Source of the DNA: Plecoglossus altivelis
Lineage: Eukaryota > Chordata > Actinopteri > Osmeriformes > Plecoglossidae
Reading direction: 5' to 3'
Assembly: GCA_036571765.1 (NCBI GenBank)
Contig: BROE01000011.1
Coordinates: 3,929,725 to 3,993,724 of the forward strand
Length of the DNA stretch: 64,000 nucleotides
Notes under the pieces: model-generated
The model's database searches: none
The model's input: the letters and a program-made list of their open reading frames with translations, nothing else
What the model was told of the DNA's origin: nothing
Program-made: the position numbers and the translations under genes
Part shown: positions 23,870 to 38,815 of the stretch, one piece after another
Numbering within the stretch: position 1 is the first letter of the stretch
Layout of the letters: every line of letters starts with the position of its first letter

Positions 23870-26645
23870 CTGAGAGACACAGCCATGTTGAAACTTTAAG
23901 CACACTTTAGCGAAACGAAACATGGATTCTATGTTCATATCCATGACTGAAACATGACAAACATGTCTGGACCATCTGGTCAGGAGAGGGCCAACAGCGC
24001 GACTAGTGTCTGGAACATAGGTGTACCTGTGCTGAGGGCGGAGGGGTGCAGAGGGCTGGGGCTTCCCAGGACATTCATACGTTGACTTCGCTTCTGAGGG
24101 GTGGAAAGAAACGATATTAGAAGGGAAACAAGTAAATCCACCGTTGCTGTGGATGGAGAGGTGAACTGAGCTGGTGAACTGAGCTGGTGAACTGAGCTGG
24201 TGAACTGAGCAGGTGAACTGAGCTGGTGAACTGAGCTGGTGAACTGAGCTGGTGAACTGAGCTGGTGAACTGAGCTGGTGACTGCTTCTAGGACTTTGCT
24301 TCTCCCTCTGTTCATCTGTGCTCTCTATACCCTCTGAACTCCTGCCTCTTCTCTTTCCTCCACCTTCTCCTTCCTCCACCTTCTCCTTCCTCCACCTTCT
24401 CTTTCCTCCACCTTCTCTTTCCTCCACCTTCTCCTTCCTCCCTCACAAGCATTTATGAAACCATGTCAGGCTGTTTACTCTGTCTTTACTCCTTCTTTTC
24501 CAGGTCTTCCCCTCCTCCTTCTCCTCTCTCCCCTTCCTCCAGCCCCTCCTCCTCCTTCTCCTCCTCCTTACCCTCCAGGTTTGCCCCTCCTCCATGGCGG
24601 CACTCTGGGCCTCCAAAGGGTTATCGATGACGCGACCCGTCCGGCCAGAGAAGTCCATGGCCACCAGGGAGTTCTCCGACACGCTCCGCTGAGGGATCAA
24701 CATAACTGGTCACCATCACCCACAAGCACTTAGAACAGCCTGTTATGTAAAATACCTACACGTACACAACGCACGTGTGTGTGTGTGTGCGTGCGTGTGC
24801 GCGAGTTGTGTAGTATAATAATGAATAATTCTGTTAATTACTCAATGACCCTAAAGGTGTTAAGTTAAGATGTTCTTTTGGCTAAAGAACACTGATTGTT
24901 TTAATCACAGCTCAACCCGAATTTGTACAGTCCAAAGTGTCAAATATGTCTTGATACCTGACTGAAATGCTCTTTTTGCTGGGTTGAAACTCCAAAAAGA
25001 TTAAATGATCATTTCAGAAGCGTATTACAAATCCTTCTTAAACTAAATTGCTGCATAAAAGCTGGAGTACGACTTGAGGGTTGTAGAATTTAGGTATTTG
25101 GTGGATGAGGTCAAAGAGGGTTGATGATCCATTGAAGTCCACGAACAATACACAAATGTACTACAACTTTCACCGTAAACACGTAGTACAGCAATTCCCA
25201 CTGTATTCTAATGGACTACAATTCCCAGGTGTGTTTATGACATGGAAGGGGAGTACAGATTCTTACCACGGGAGCAGAGAAATGTGACACGGGAGCTTTT
25301 CTCTGCTGGGGCACCTTGTAGTTCTGATACAGTAAGATACCATACTGGAAAGGCAGACCACAAAAACATCTACATGAAGCCTTTTGAAGCGTGCAAGGAA
25401 GCTGTAGTAGACACCAGTCTGCTGTGACTGCTGAATGATCAGTGTAAGAGGATGTTCACTGAGGTAGTGTGTGTGTATGCTTTAAGAAAAGTGTGCACGG
25501 TACCTTTAGCAGTCTGAATGCTGTCATCCAGCAGGTTCTACTCTGTTCATCTTCTGCACACAGCATCTTCAGCTCCTTACAATCACTCCTCACCTTGCTG
25601 GGCTGTCAATCAAGGAAGCCAACTAACATAAGCAGTAGTAAAATGACTACGAATGCACCAGCCCACTTCCTAGGTGGAGCTTCAAGTAATTTTCTGCCCC
25701 CCAGTCCATTGAGTCACAACAATCCCTCCACACAGACCCTTCAACTCAAACCTGCCCAGTCAGCCCAGTTGACTACCCCTGACATGGTCAGTGTGTGCAA
25801 GTGTGTGTGTACCTACCAGTGTGTGTTTGTGGGTGTGTGTATGTACGTGTGGGGCCAGATTCCCTGGCTTATCCCACTGGGCTTATCCCGGATAACCAGG
25901 TGACCCTCTTGGGATAACCCCTGGGGTGGGACAGGGTATCTGATCTGTCACCTGCTGAGTGCCCCAGCCCCCCTCCTCTTCCCACCACCACCACTCTCCC
26001 CTATAGCTTTGCAATGGATTCCACTAAAAGCACAAGAAGTATTGTGGTCTTCTGCAAGCCGGTCAGCAGTTCAAGGCCTAAGTCGCACCACCCTCACCTG
26101 CACAAGTGCCAACTAACAGATTGTAATGCATGTAAAGGCTTTGTTAGTAGGGAGATTCTATGCAGGGTCTTCGTGGGTCTCACCTTGATGCAGAACTGGA
26201 AGTCCGTGGGGGCATTGTGCAGCTTCCTGCCAGTGATGACGGTGAATACGTTGCTGTCCTCCAGGTCTGCTAGCAGCTGGAGATGTCTGGGCTCCTGAGA
26301 GGGAGGGAGGGAGGAGGGAGGCGGGAAGGGAGGGAGGGAGGGAGGAGAAGGACAACAGCGTCAGAGAGATGGCAGCAACCAGAAGAAAGACAGCAAAAAA
26401 AGAAGGCGAGTGTTCTTCCCGGTCAGTACCCGGTCAGTACCTTGGATGTTCCTTTAGTGGAGTAGTATAGGCCTGAGCGTCTCAGGAACATGTAGAGCTT
26501 CTTCCAGGACTTCCGTCCAGGCTCCTTCATGTAGAGATGACCCTGGATCTCTGGGCAGCTGCTGGAGTTCAGAAAGTTCTGGAAAGACCACGCCCAAACG
26601 TTCCTTAAGTATGTAAAGTGCCATGTGCACACATGAGTCTGTCTG

Positions 26646-26683
<38 letters not shown>

Positions 26684-29600
26684 ACCTGTAAGAGCTGAGA
26701 CTGGGGGATAGAGCCGTTGGATTCCTGACACCAAGCCACCATCTGCTCCGGAAAAAAGTTCTGGCGATCAAATTCAGAGATGGAAAGAGAAATGGGGGAA
26801 GAGAAAAAAAAAACAGTTTACAAATAAAGTACAGAATAGTTTAGTGCAAAGTGCCATGTCAGAACTATTAATGACAACAACAATAATCCTTTGTTGGAGA
26901 GGATCAATACGGGCACTTCTGGAGCCTATGCTTGTGTTCTTACAGAAGGCTTGTACGCGCATGATATTTGAGTTATCTCTGTATGTGCATGGATATGGAT
27001 ACGCACACAGGCAAGCAACGGGCAATGAGAGCGGCAAGCGTTGAGAGAAAGTCAAAGGAGAGAGAAAAAGAGAGAGAGAGAGAGAGAGCAAAGAAGAGAC
27101 AGTAAGACAGAGATGTAGACCAGACAGTATGATCGTCATCCCGAGTAATCCCCATTAGGCCCAGACAGCCATGCAGAGCCACTCGCTCTCATTAGTCAGG
27201 CATTGACCGCCAGGCCTAGCCCTCCAGCCATATATTTTACTGGACATTATCATAACCATGATGTCACTCCCCCACTCTGACAGACCTTAAATCACTTCAG
27301 CAATAACGAGACAGACCCACGCCACTGCCCACGTAGCTCCAGCGCCACTGCTAACTGCTAGGCTAATGACAGGTAGCGCCACAGAGGTGCGCCCTCAACC
27401 GAGCCAAGTTAATCAACAACCACCCTGCCAGAGCGCTAACGCTAATAGAGCTACTGTCGTAAATCCCGTGGTGCTAAAGCTTCATTCAGAAGACCTAATG
27501 TACGTTTGAAACTGTTGACTGAAATGAAAAAAGGTCACTCAATCTGAGAAACACTTTAGAAAAGAAACAGAAAGTGCCTGTGAGTAAGCAACGTGTGGTG
27601 TTGTGTGTTGTGTGTGGTGTGTGGGATGTGTGTGTGTGTGTGTGCATGTAATCGTGCGTCGTGCCGTGTTGCGCACGTACAGCAGAGAGACATTTCTGGA
27701 ACAGAGAGTGGACTCACCAGGGGGTTCCTGAAGAATTCATATTTGGCATAGTTCTTCCTGCGAGAAGTGTACTCTCACTACATAGGACTGACCTGAACAA
27801 CCAACATCAATTGGTCTCTCCCCGAACACTCTCTCTCTACAGGGAAGGCGAGAGAGGAGATCAGAGAGACATAGAGACAGAGAAACAGAGAGAGAGAGAG
27901 AGAGAGGATGAGAATGGGGGGGGTGGTGAAGTGAAGAAAGGCAGCAATCATTGTAATTTAATTTGCATTGCCATACAGTTTGTACACAGTGACCCCAATA
28001 ACTAGACAATGAAAGTGCAAGAGGTTAAAACAGAGGTGATGCAAGAAAGAGGAACAGAGGAAGAGAGGATTGAGACAGAGAGAGTGGGAGGGAGGGTGTG
28101 AGAGAGATAGAGAGAGAGAGAGAGAGAGAAAGGGAGAGAGAGAGAGAGAGAGGGGGGGGGTGGAGAGAAAGAGAGAGAGGACACAGGGAGTGGGCAGCAT
28201 TGCAGGAGGATGATGTCATGTATTTAGCTGATTGCACAGAGCCAGGCCATAAGCAGTGATCCACAGAAGGACACAGAACTGAACTTAAGGGACCACAAAT
28301 GCAGCACAATGCCCCTGTGCTGCAATGTTGCACAATGGCTACTTCTGAATTGTGTGTGTGTGTGTGTGTGAGAGAGAGACATTCCCTCTATTGAAGTTCT
28401 TCTTAAATACGTTAATGCCAGTCCAGCTGATTAGATACAAACACAGACAGGATGTTCTCGACCTGCATTAACACAAACCAGAAGGCACGATCTGTCCTTC
28501 CAGTCCAAGCGTACACACATTCTCTCCCTCCCACTCACACGTGTTCAATGTTAGCTAGTGGGATTTAATGGTAACCCTCCTCCACAGAACAGGGAGCAAA
28601 GTCCTGGATGTAACCTAACACTCCCAGTTTGCTAGAATGAGAGCTACCGTTCACAAAGATGCCCAGCTCTCTGGAGGCTGGGAACAAGTTCACTGAGGTA
28701 TGTGTGTGTCTGTGTGTGTGTGTGTGTGTCTCTGCGTGTGTGCGCATTTGTGTATGTATGTGGCTTCCAGCCGGGGAATTTCCTGTGGAGCCATATGGAG
28801 AGAACCGATTGGTCAAAAAGCCTAGGGGCTCGTCTGACAGGGCTCCGTGATTGGTTACTTGAGGCTCTGGCATGACGCTGACACCCTGCCTCTCTACACT
28901 TCTCGCTCCCTCCCTCTCTAGCCCCCTCCATTTTTCTCCTCACCTCACATTCCTTTTCTCCAGCCAGTACACTTTTTCCAGAAAATGACGACCTACTAGC
29001 TAGTTCCAGACAATCCTTCCACTCTCAAACACTCGTGTGAGAAAAGGCTGCTAGCTGGAAATAAATCGCATATGTAAAATATAGCAACCATCGTGTAAAT
29101 CACTGGTAAAGAACAGCAGTGCACAGCGTAGCTCTGTATGGGGGTGATGAGTAAACAAACTGACAGGCAGAGCGGAGAAAGCATTGAAAAAATGAAACCA
29201 TACACACACTGTGACACATCGTTGGACCCACATCAACAGCCTCTCACACTTGCGATCTCTCTCGCCCCTATAATAGACCACACACGACATGCAAAACACA
29301 CACACACACACACAGGCGTAAATAGACGTACCGAGGCCAAGCAAGGGGTGGTGCTCCACCAGGCTCCAGCAGTTGTCGTCCAGACAGTGGCTCCTGTAGA
29401 CCAGGAGCTGACACATGTCTCTGGAGGTCATGTCAGCAGGAATCTCCACCACCTTCCCCGCTCCATCCTCGCTCCACACCTTGACTATCTGAGGGTCACA
29501 CACACACACACACGCACACACACACACGAAGACAGACACCAGGGTTTCAGGAAATGGATACAGAGACGCTTAAAGGGCAGAACTGAACTTGATGTGCGTC

Positions 29601-31289
29601 AGTCACAATGGATAATGACCAAACAATGAAACGCAGCCATGTAGTCCGCCCACAACCCCCTAACCAGAACGGTTTGGCCGTTTGTGAGCTGAAGAAAGTA
29701 TGAAGGCGAGATTATAAGACGTCCCAAGGGGCTGTGATGTCATCTCTCCAACTGACTCTTGTTCCATCGGGTCTTACAGGGTTCGGACAGTGGGGATCCA
29801 TGGAAACGACGGTCCCATTCCAGTCCCCTTTGACCCCCTGAACATAACGCTTGAGATTCAGCCAGCACTTTGAACGCCCCACAGCTTTCTGCCCCCGTGT
29901 GCTTCTTGAGGAAACTTCCCACCAAAAGCTCCAACTCCACCCCTCCCCGACTGTGTCAAATCCTCTATGTTATACGGGTCCTAACAACGTGTGTGGTGAA
30001 CATTATCTAGGCACTGTCTTCGTGAGATCGTTTCCCATAGCCGCACATTCGTTTTGGAGTACTTGCTTTTATAGTTGAGTTTTGGTGTGAGCCTTGACTG
30101 GCTTATGCATAGTGTCCTCTTCACCCTAAAGGACACACACATTTACCATTGTTCCCAAGCTCTACCGCACCTAAGCCCTCAAATCTAAACACACACACTC
30201 GCTGAAAAATGCACCCTGCGAATCCCACACAATCAGCAACATGCTAGCACACCGACATCCACCTAAAAACCCCTTGTGAGAGGACCAAACCGACAGACTA
30301 ATGGATCTTCCAACACACTTCTTATCCTCTCTCCTTTCCTTCCATAGAGTGAAGCCTGAATATGCCAGCGAAAGATAATGCGTGAGCGTGTACGTATGCG
30401 TGCGTTCTTCAATATCCTCCGTCAACAGTAGGGAAATTCACTTCAAATTCCGTTGTGCAAGAGAGCCTCCTCAACGGATTCCACACAGCAAGTTGCAGGA
30501 ACACAAGACACCTAACGAGACCCAAGCAGTGGATGGAAGCAGAAACACCACAGCAATGGAGGACGGCCAAAAACAAGGACAGAGCGGCCTAGCAGAACAA
30601 AACCACAAACGTCATTACGCCTCTTTCTTTCTCTTCGTCTCTGTCTTTGCAGATCTCCGTCTCGATCTCTCTAATGCTGAGCCTCTTTGCTCACAAGAAT
30701 TTAAAAAAAGTATTTCGTGTCTGGCATCGTAGAGTTTCTTCAGAACCCTACAAATGGCGCAGTAACATTTTCCCCTCTTCCTAGCTCTCTCTCTCTCTCT
30801 CAAACACACAGTACATACACAGCACAAACACTGGCATCCAGTATAGCATAGCCCTTTCAAGCTTACTAATGCAAACAAAGACAAAAAAGTATTTTACAAT
30901 CGAGTCGCATCGTTCCTCAAAAAAGTTTCGAAGCGAAGAATGAAATGTCTTTGTCTCAACCTTTGCACAAATACACAGAGACACAGAGACACAGGCGTGC
31001 ACACACACGCACGCATGCACATGCACACACACGCACGCACAATCTTACCTCTACTGCCTGAAAGAGGCAACAGTCTGGAGAGCAGGATGGCATTTTCACA
31101 CTGAGCCACTCTCTCCAGTGGGACAGAGAGACACAGTGAGAGGACGAGGGCGGGAGGAAGGGAGGGAGGGAGGGAGAGAGGGAGGGAGGGAAGGATAGAA
31201 AAGGAAACGAGAGAGGAAGTCAGGGAAAAGGGGGGAGAAGGGAAAAAAGGGCGGAGAGAGCAAGAGAGTGAGCGAGAGCAACGGATGAC

Positions 31290-31345
<56 letters not shown>

Positions 31346-33202
31346 GAGAGACAGAGAGAGGGACAGAGGTAGAGAGAAAGAGAGAGGGACAGAGAGAGAG
31401 AGAGGGACAGAGAGAGGGAGAGCGAAAGACAGAGACAGAGAGGGCGGGAGGGAGAGCGACTACCCCTTCCTGCTGGGCAGAATAAAGCCTGAGCTGTAAG
31501 TGCTGTGAGTGCACCTCTCCTCTTCTCCTCAACTCCCCCTTTCCTCTCCTCGCAGCCTCAGTCAGTGGATTAGCGTAGGACTGAGTGAGTGAGGAGACGT
31601 TACCTGTCACGTACCCTGCCTCCCACACCACAAACGGGCCAGCAAGCTGCGTTCACAGCCGAGCGTTGCCTAAACGCTCCCACTGTGTTTCTTAACTCCG
31701 TAAATGGCGCACTTCCAAAAGGAGCGAGAGTGCTTTTCCCCCTGCCTCTGACTCTGGCATGACACACATCCACAGCACATTGGCGCATGCACTGACGCAA
31801 AGACAGAACCAGTCACGCGTGTACTGACATTTGAAAGCTGCTACACAGTTTCAATTTTTCCTTCACGAAAAAAGGAAAAAAAAGTCAATAAGGGTTCTCA
31901 GTCTCTCCTCCTCCACTCCTCACCCCCCCTAGTTCCCCAGATGTATGTGAAATACAGAGTGTGTGTGTGTGGAGGAGGGGTGTTGAGAAGAGAGCTACAT
32001 GTGTAACATGTAACTAATCACCTCAGTAAAGCACTGACGCTCTTCAGCTCTCTGGAGTTACAGATCACGTGGCAGCATGAGGGGGCTTACAGTGGGGGGG
32101 GGGGGGCAAGGAGGAGAGAGAGAGGAAGCCCTGGAGGAATGTCAGTAATGTAATACTGAGTCATAATCAGTCTCAGTGTTGTGAGTGGCCACCAGCTGGG
32201 CGCCGTAATATAAGGACTGCTGAGAAATGGTGTAGCGCACACACATGTAAGCACGCACACACACACCCACACACGCACGCACGCACGCACATGCGCACAC
32301 ACGCACACACACACACGGTAGGAGAAATGTTAGCAATGTGAACCAGCTCCAGCCTTTGCAGTGGGGTGAAGGGGCTTCAGTTTTTTCCCTAAGCACTCCA
32401 GCTCCATCAGAGGACAATACAAGGCATGCCTCACAGTGCGTGGGGGGACGGGGGACAAGAGATGAGAGGACGGCGGGAGGGGGTTCGAAGCGTTAGCTTA
32501 AATACAATCGCCTGTCACTCACCTCAGTCACACTGGTTGTCAATGCTGGTCTGCTGCCTACACCCCCTCCACAGCACACACCACACACACACCACACACA
32601 CCACAACACACCAACACACACAACACACATCTGATATCCCTCCCCATTATTCCTGCTCTCTTGCTCCCATCCCTTTTCATTCTTCCTTGAGGCTTCACTT
32701 CTCCATATTCTGTATTTTTCTTTCCGGTCATTTCAAATTCGACTGTATGGCGGGTAGTCCCTTTGCGGCGTTGCGGCCTATGCGCTGATCTCGCTGTGGT
32801 TGGTTCGTGCATGCAATGGGGTATGTGCTCTCGTCCCCTCTTTATAGTGTTCCTCTCTCCCGCCCTTTCCTCCCTCTCCTCTCTCTCACACACACACCAC
32901 ATACAAACATTCTTACACACCACACACACAGACGTGTGAGAGGGTAGGGCTACCCGTCACAGGTAATCTCTAAGGCGTTAGGGCTCATTACCAAATGGGT
33001 TTAGCAGTCGCTTAACCATTACAGCAGCAGCACACACACACAACAATAAATTGTGCGTACGCACACTATCTCACATAAACATACTTACAAACACCAAGCT
33101 TGTGTCTCTCTCTCTCGACACACACACACACACACAAAAATGTGCGTACGCACACACACGCACACTATCTCACATAAACATACTTACAAACACAAGCTGT
33201 CC

Positions 33203-33266
<64 letters not shown>

Positions 33267-33575
33267 CTAGCCATCTAGGGTCCTACGGATCCTGTAGGGG
33301 AGAAAAGGCTTTGTGTTTTCAACCTTCGACCCCAGGTTTAACCCTAAAGGTTATAAAGAGCTCTACCAGTTCAGAGCTTCTGTGGGGACGCCATGTGTGA
33401 TGACCCTGCTGTACGCTGGGCTGGGGTCAGGCCTCGCTGCTCAGACAGAGCTGATTATCACAGCAGACAGCCCAAACTCAATTTACCCTCATCAGGGAGC
33501 CCCACTACAAAGACTAGTCCTGACACTCAACTCTTCACCTCGCCAAAAGACCTTGTGCTGACACAGGAGAATCAT

Positions 33576-33606
<31 letters not shown>

Positions 33607-35832
33607 GCCCCAAAACAAGACCATGACTGAACGAAGCTCCCGTTCCACAGACCACATGTAGACAAACGCTTCAAAGCTAAAGAGAACTACGTGACTTGAG
33701 ATGGTTTAAGGCCAGGGCCTTACCTCAGCGCTACATCTCAGAGACACAAGTCCCAATGTTCACATCCTGTTCGGAGACCGTTTTGGAAAGCTGCACCTCT
33801 GAATTTGGACTATGTTGCATTTAAGATATGGTTTTATGCATTTACTGTCCTTTCATGAACACTGTCATGAAAATGGTTTGTTGCACTGTAAGATGTGCAA
33901 CACTGTGTTGCACTGTGTCTTGAAAAAATATACAAATGTTTCACTCTAAGTATTATAATCCTGCTAGAACTGGGGTGTCAAACATAGCAAAATGCAGTAA
34001 CTGCAGACATAAAAAATGTGTCCCAGTGGGTTTGTGTCTGCGTACTGTATGAGCACACTGTTTTAAAGAGGTTACTAACCGAGGGTCAGGAAGGCAGATG
34101 ACCCAGGTCAGGGTCGGGGTCAGGGTTCAACTCAAATAACTAGACTGTCCCCACCCTGGAAAGCAGTAGTCTTAAACTGGAGTTACTGTTACGAAACAGC
34201 ATATTCACACCCTCCAATCAGTCATCTTATGATTCAAATGTTTGAGCTTCACAGAATGATCAATGATATTACTGCATTTCTTATTTTGGCTTGTCATATT
34301 CCTAGTCAGATGTGCGAAAGCTCCTAGGGACTCGGTGTGTGTGTGTGTGTGTGTGTGTGATTGAGTGAGAGAGAGATAAAAAGCGAGAGAGAGAGACACA
34401 TGACCGTATCTTGTGCAGAGAAGCTGATGAATACGTCTAGACATATCTGCTCCAGCAAATTGAACAGGGAGAAAAGATTGAGTGTGCGTTGGTCAGGAGG
34501 GAACTGATGTTGAAGAGTAGCCTTTGTGAGTTAGCATTAGCCCCATCAGACTGCTGCAACTCAGTCTGTAGCACTCGCCACTGTCTCTGGAGATGGTCTC
34601 TGCCTCTCAGTACATTGGCGCCATACAGATGCCGCGTGTTTACGTGTGTGTGTGTGTGTGTAGCATACTGCATGTTATTTTCCAACACACATGCAGGCTA
34701 GGTTATGTCACATTAGCTCACACACTCAAGGTCATTCACACAAACTATGAAAGAGGGAATAAAAACATTGCTCGGGCATGTGCTTGAGTCAGAAAACTCA
34801 AGGAGAGACAAGCAGACGGAGCTGCCATGCACCTGTGTAACTAGGAAGAACTTAAAGTGTGCGTGTGTGTGTCATAGACCCCAAAGCAATGACCCAATAC
34901 ATGGACGCCAAAGCAAAGGGGGCGGTGCCAGAGAAGGAAGAGGAAGAGGATGAGGCTACGACAGACCACCAGAGGATATATCTGGCACTGTTGTGTGGCA
35001 GGTCTATCGTGTATACTGCAGCAGCAGCAATTTAGCAATCCAGTTCTTTGGTGGGACCGAAGCGGTCGACTTCCTGGATGGAGGAAGGCGCATTGACCTG
35101 CCTGGTGGTTTCAGTGGGCCTGGAGCAGAGGGAACCACGAGGTCCCCCAAGTCAGCTGCTGTGCTCTGCAGGAGCCCCAGAGCATCTGATCTGCTGGAGG
35201 GCCAGCGCCGAGCCCTCGCCCGTGCAAGAACCTCAATCAAGCTGAACTCGGCTCAAACAATTGGGAGAGAAGGAGATGGAGAAAGGAGTGGGGAGATTTG
35301 CTTGAGCAAAAGAAATTGGAGAGAAAAAAGTAGACATATGAGAGGAAAGCTGAAGAGAAGAAAAAAGCAATGGGGGGGAAAGAAAAGGAAAAGACAAGGA
35401 GCAAAACCATGCAACTAATCCGTCGACCCTCAGTTATAAATTATGCATCGCTTTATTTGATGAGAGAACTGCCCCAGGTCTCTTATAATGTTTGAAAGGG
35501 ACACGGACACACGAACAAGCTCACACATGCCAAAGCAAACCAAGCCTGTTAGAGAGGCAGGACTTCTGGCCCAAGGGTCCCGCTAAGAACTTGCATAAAC
35601 CAGATAAATTACTATCGAGTCCTATGGTGCAAGACCGGCCCTGCCCATAACTGTCTGAATGCGTGGGAAATTAGGCTCATTTGCTGAGATGAGAGATTGG
35701 GAGATATTTGAGTCATGCCCTTAGACTCACACAGTATCACTGTACATAATAAGAGGACCAGATCAGGGACACAAATGTAATAAAAAAAATAAAAAAACAT
35801 TCAGATGGAGGGAAGGAAAGACAGAAAGAAAT

Positions 35833-35869
<37 letters not shown>

Positions 35870-38780
35870 GAAAAAGAGAAAGAAGCCTGTCTAGTCTACT
35901 GAAGATCCATGCCAAGATAAATAGTAAGCATTCACAAACACAAACACACACACACACACACACACACACCCATGCAGACACAAACACACCAAGTCATAGG
36001 CTGCAGGGCATGTCTTCTTCCAGATCCCTGTCTGCATTGTTCTGTAAGCCATCTTCTGTCCTCAGCTGAAGCACCATTATACGACAGTAAACCCACTAAA
36101 ACACAGTACATCCCAAACCCAAGCATCCACACATCACTCACACACAATCACCACTCACACACAATCACCACTCACACACAATCACCACTCACACACAATC
36201 ACCACTCGCACACAATCACCACTCACACACAAGGGGTGTAGTGACACAACATAACACAACTGTCTGCTTGTTTTGCTTTGCAGAACTGAATTAGAGTACT
36301 TCACCACTCGGACCCTCATTCCATCAATTCATTACCAACACATACAGTATATCACAATATCGTGAGGTTCAGTGCACTAACATGTGAGTGTGTCCGTTTG
36401 TGTAGCGAGAAAGAGAGAGCCAGCGAGTTACCACTGCGAAAACATTGAAAGAACAGGGACATGAGCTTTCAGACAGCTTTGAAGTGTACAAGAGTAATAA
36501 CAGCTCATGGCTAGAGAGCGAGAAGGTAGCTAAACACCAACTTTAGCACCGCCACACACAAAGCACAAGGTGTTAAAGAGCCTGCAGGAGAGGCATGACG
36601 CATCCACAGGCGTGCGCGCGCACACACACACACACGCACACACTCACACACACACACACACACACACATGCGTGTACACGCGCGCACACACCCCTTGTGT
36701 GAATTTGATGTCAGCCTCTTTAACGTGTGAGATGATGTCAAGCAAATTAAAAAATAATGCCTTGTTTTGTGTGTTTGTGTGTGTGTGTGTGTGTGTGTAC
36801 ACAAGCTTCGTGTGTGCGCACACATGTGTCCATCCAAGAAAGATGTAGTTCCTGTTCTTCAGGCGTGTTCACGTCCCGCTCAGGTCCTGAGAAGGAGATA
36901 CATTGTGTGATAGACAAGAACAGAACGTTCCTGGAATCAGATTTGTCAAAGGAAGGAAGGGCTGGGCTGGGCTTCACCACACACACACACACACGGCTGC
37001 AGCGCTCTACCAATGCATGCCTGGTGTAGAAGCGTGTGAACGGGAAGCAGCCGTCTTCTCCCAGAGACGGAGAGGAGCGAGGCGGGAGCGGACGTGGGGG
37101 TGGGGGGGGGTCAGAGTGCTCTGATATGGAGACGTTCCCAGACGCTTTCCTGACCGCTCCGGAACTCTGACCTCACAAACACCCAGAGAGACGCACAAAC
37201 AGAACATCCTGCAGAGACACCTCCTTATACAACATCCCGTGTGTGTGTGTGTGTGTGTGTCTGTGTGTGTGTGTGTGTGTGTGTATGTCTGTCCGTGAGT
37301 GTGAGGGAGAGAGAGAGGCTTGGACAGAGAGGGTGAGAGAGACTGATGGGCACACTTCAACAATAACACCCGGAGTAAGATAACCCGAGGTGAACTATTG
37401 TGCAGTGGAGGGAAGGGCAGAGGGAAGCCAAACACAACACCCAGCCCAGCAGGACCAGCAGAACCAGCAGGACCAGCAGGACCAGCAGGACCAGCAGGAC
37501 CAGCAGTAACAGTAGAAACAGCAGGACCAGTAGGACCAGTAGGACCAGTAGGACCAGCAGAACCAGTACTCCAGAACAACATAGCCTGGCCAGCTGGCTG
37601 AGATACTATTCAGACATAAACCACAATAAACCCTCCACACTCACTTACCAATCACACACACACACTGCAGAAATCCTCAGGCTTTCACTCTCGCAACCTT
37701 CAACATCTGCATACAGGTAAGGAGTGTAGGTATGCGTGTGTGCAATGTGCGTGTGTGAGTGTGTGTTAGGGCAGTGTGTACCTACATGGTTGTCGGAGTT
37801 CTGGATCGGACTGAGGATGGGAGACCCAGAGGGGCTGCAGAGTTCAGGGAAGGGGTTAGGGATGGCTGGGAGGGAGGACGGGCGCACCTGCTGCTCTTCC
37901 TGCAGCCTCCTGGAGGGGGCGACAAAAAACACCATTCACTCAAGGCCCTGCGGAGGGACACCACTCTCCAACATGCCACCCCAACTGGAAAAGATCATCA
38001 ACAAGACGTGTGTGTGTGTGTTGCGGCGGGGGGGGCAGGACATTACTGACAAGCTACGATGTGCATGGCTAGAGAGCAAGAGCTTGCTCGGGGAGATGAG
38101 GCTCGGGCGCACAGAAGGGGCGGGCCCGCAGGGCCCGGCTGGGGGAGCGTGGCCATTGAAGCAAACGGTACTGTTGTCGGCGTGACAGCCACCAGGACAG
38201 AATTACATATGCTGCCCGACTCATGAGTCATTGTAACCAACAACGGAACCCAAGGATCCACAAGTAATATCTGGGGGAACAGAAGGGGGAGGGAGGGAGG
38301 GAGTCCATGGAGTTAGGTTGCAATTGGAAACACATGCTCACAAGATGTAGTGCTTAACTTGACCACTAGATGTCAGGCTAAGAGAAGAGGCGTTGCACTT
38401 TTCCAGAAGTATTCCTGGTGGTTCAATTATTAGTCTGAAACAGGTTCTACAGGTAAAATGGGCTGTGTGTATGTGTGTATGCACATCAGTCCTGGCCATG
38501 TGCGTTCCACTCGCCACACAGAGAATTCCTGACATTCCTCATTAGACAGCCTGAGGAACCCTCACCGTACATGGTACATGGTGACATGAAGAACAGCCAA
38601 CACACATATACACAGACACAGACACACACACACACACACAGATGACAAGCTGGGACAGCAGCTCAGGTGGTGTAGAGGTTCACACACAGGGCAGGCTGAA
38701 TGAGGGAGATGAAAGAAACGAAAAATGGGGGTAGAAAGACAGAAAGGGAGGAAAACACAAAGACAGACAGAGAGACAGAC

Positions 38781-38815
<35 letters not shown>

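Noticed and set aside
34437..34688. Possible exon with LQRQWRVLQTELQQSDGAN on the - strand
   Set aside because: No match to Grb10, no clear splice borders, and it begins in CA repeats.
36138..36232. CRISPR-like regular repeat
   Set aside because: Direct 16-bp tandem repeat with no spacers, in an intron of a eukaryotic genome.
37007..37582. Collagen-like Gly-Pro-Ala reading frame
   Set aside because: A 9-bp tandem repeat within a grb10 intron; no splice sites or collagen context.
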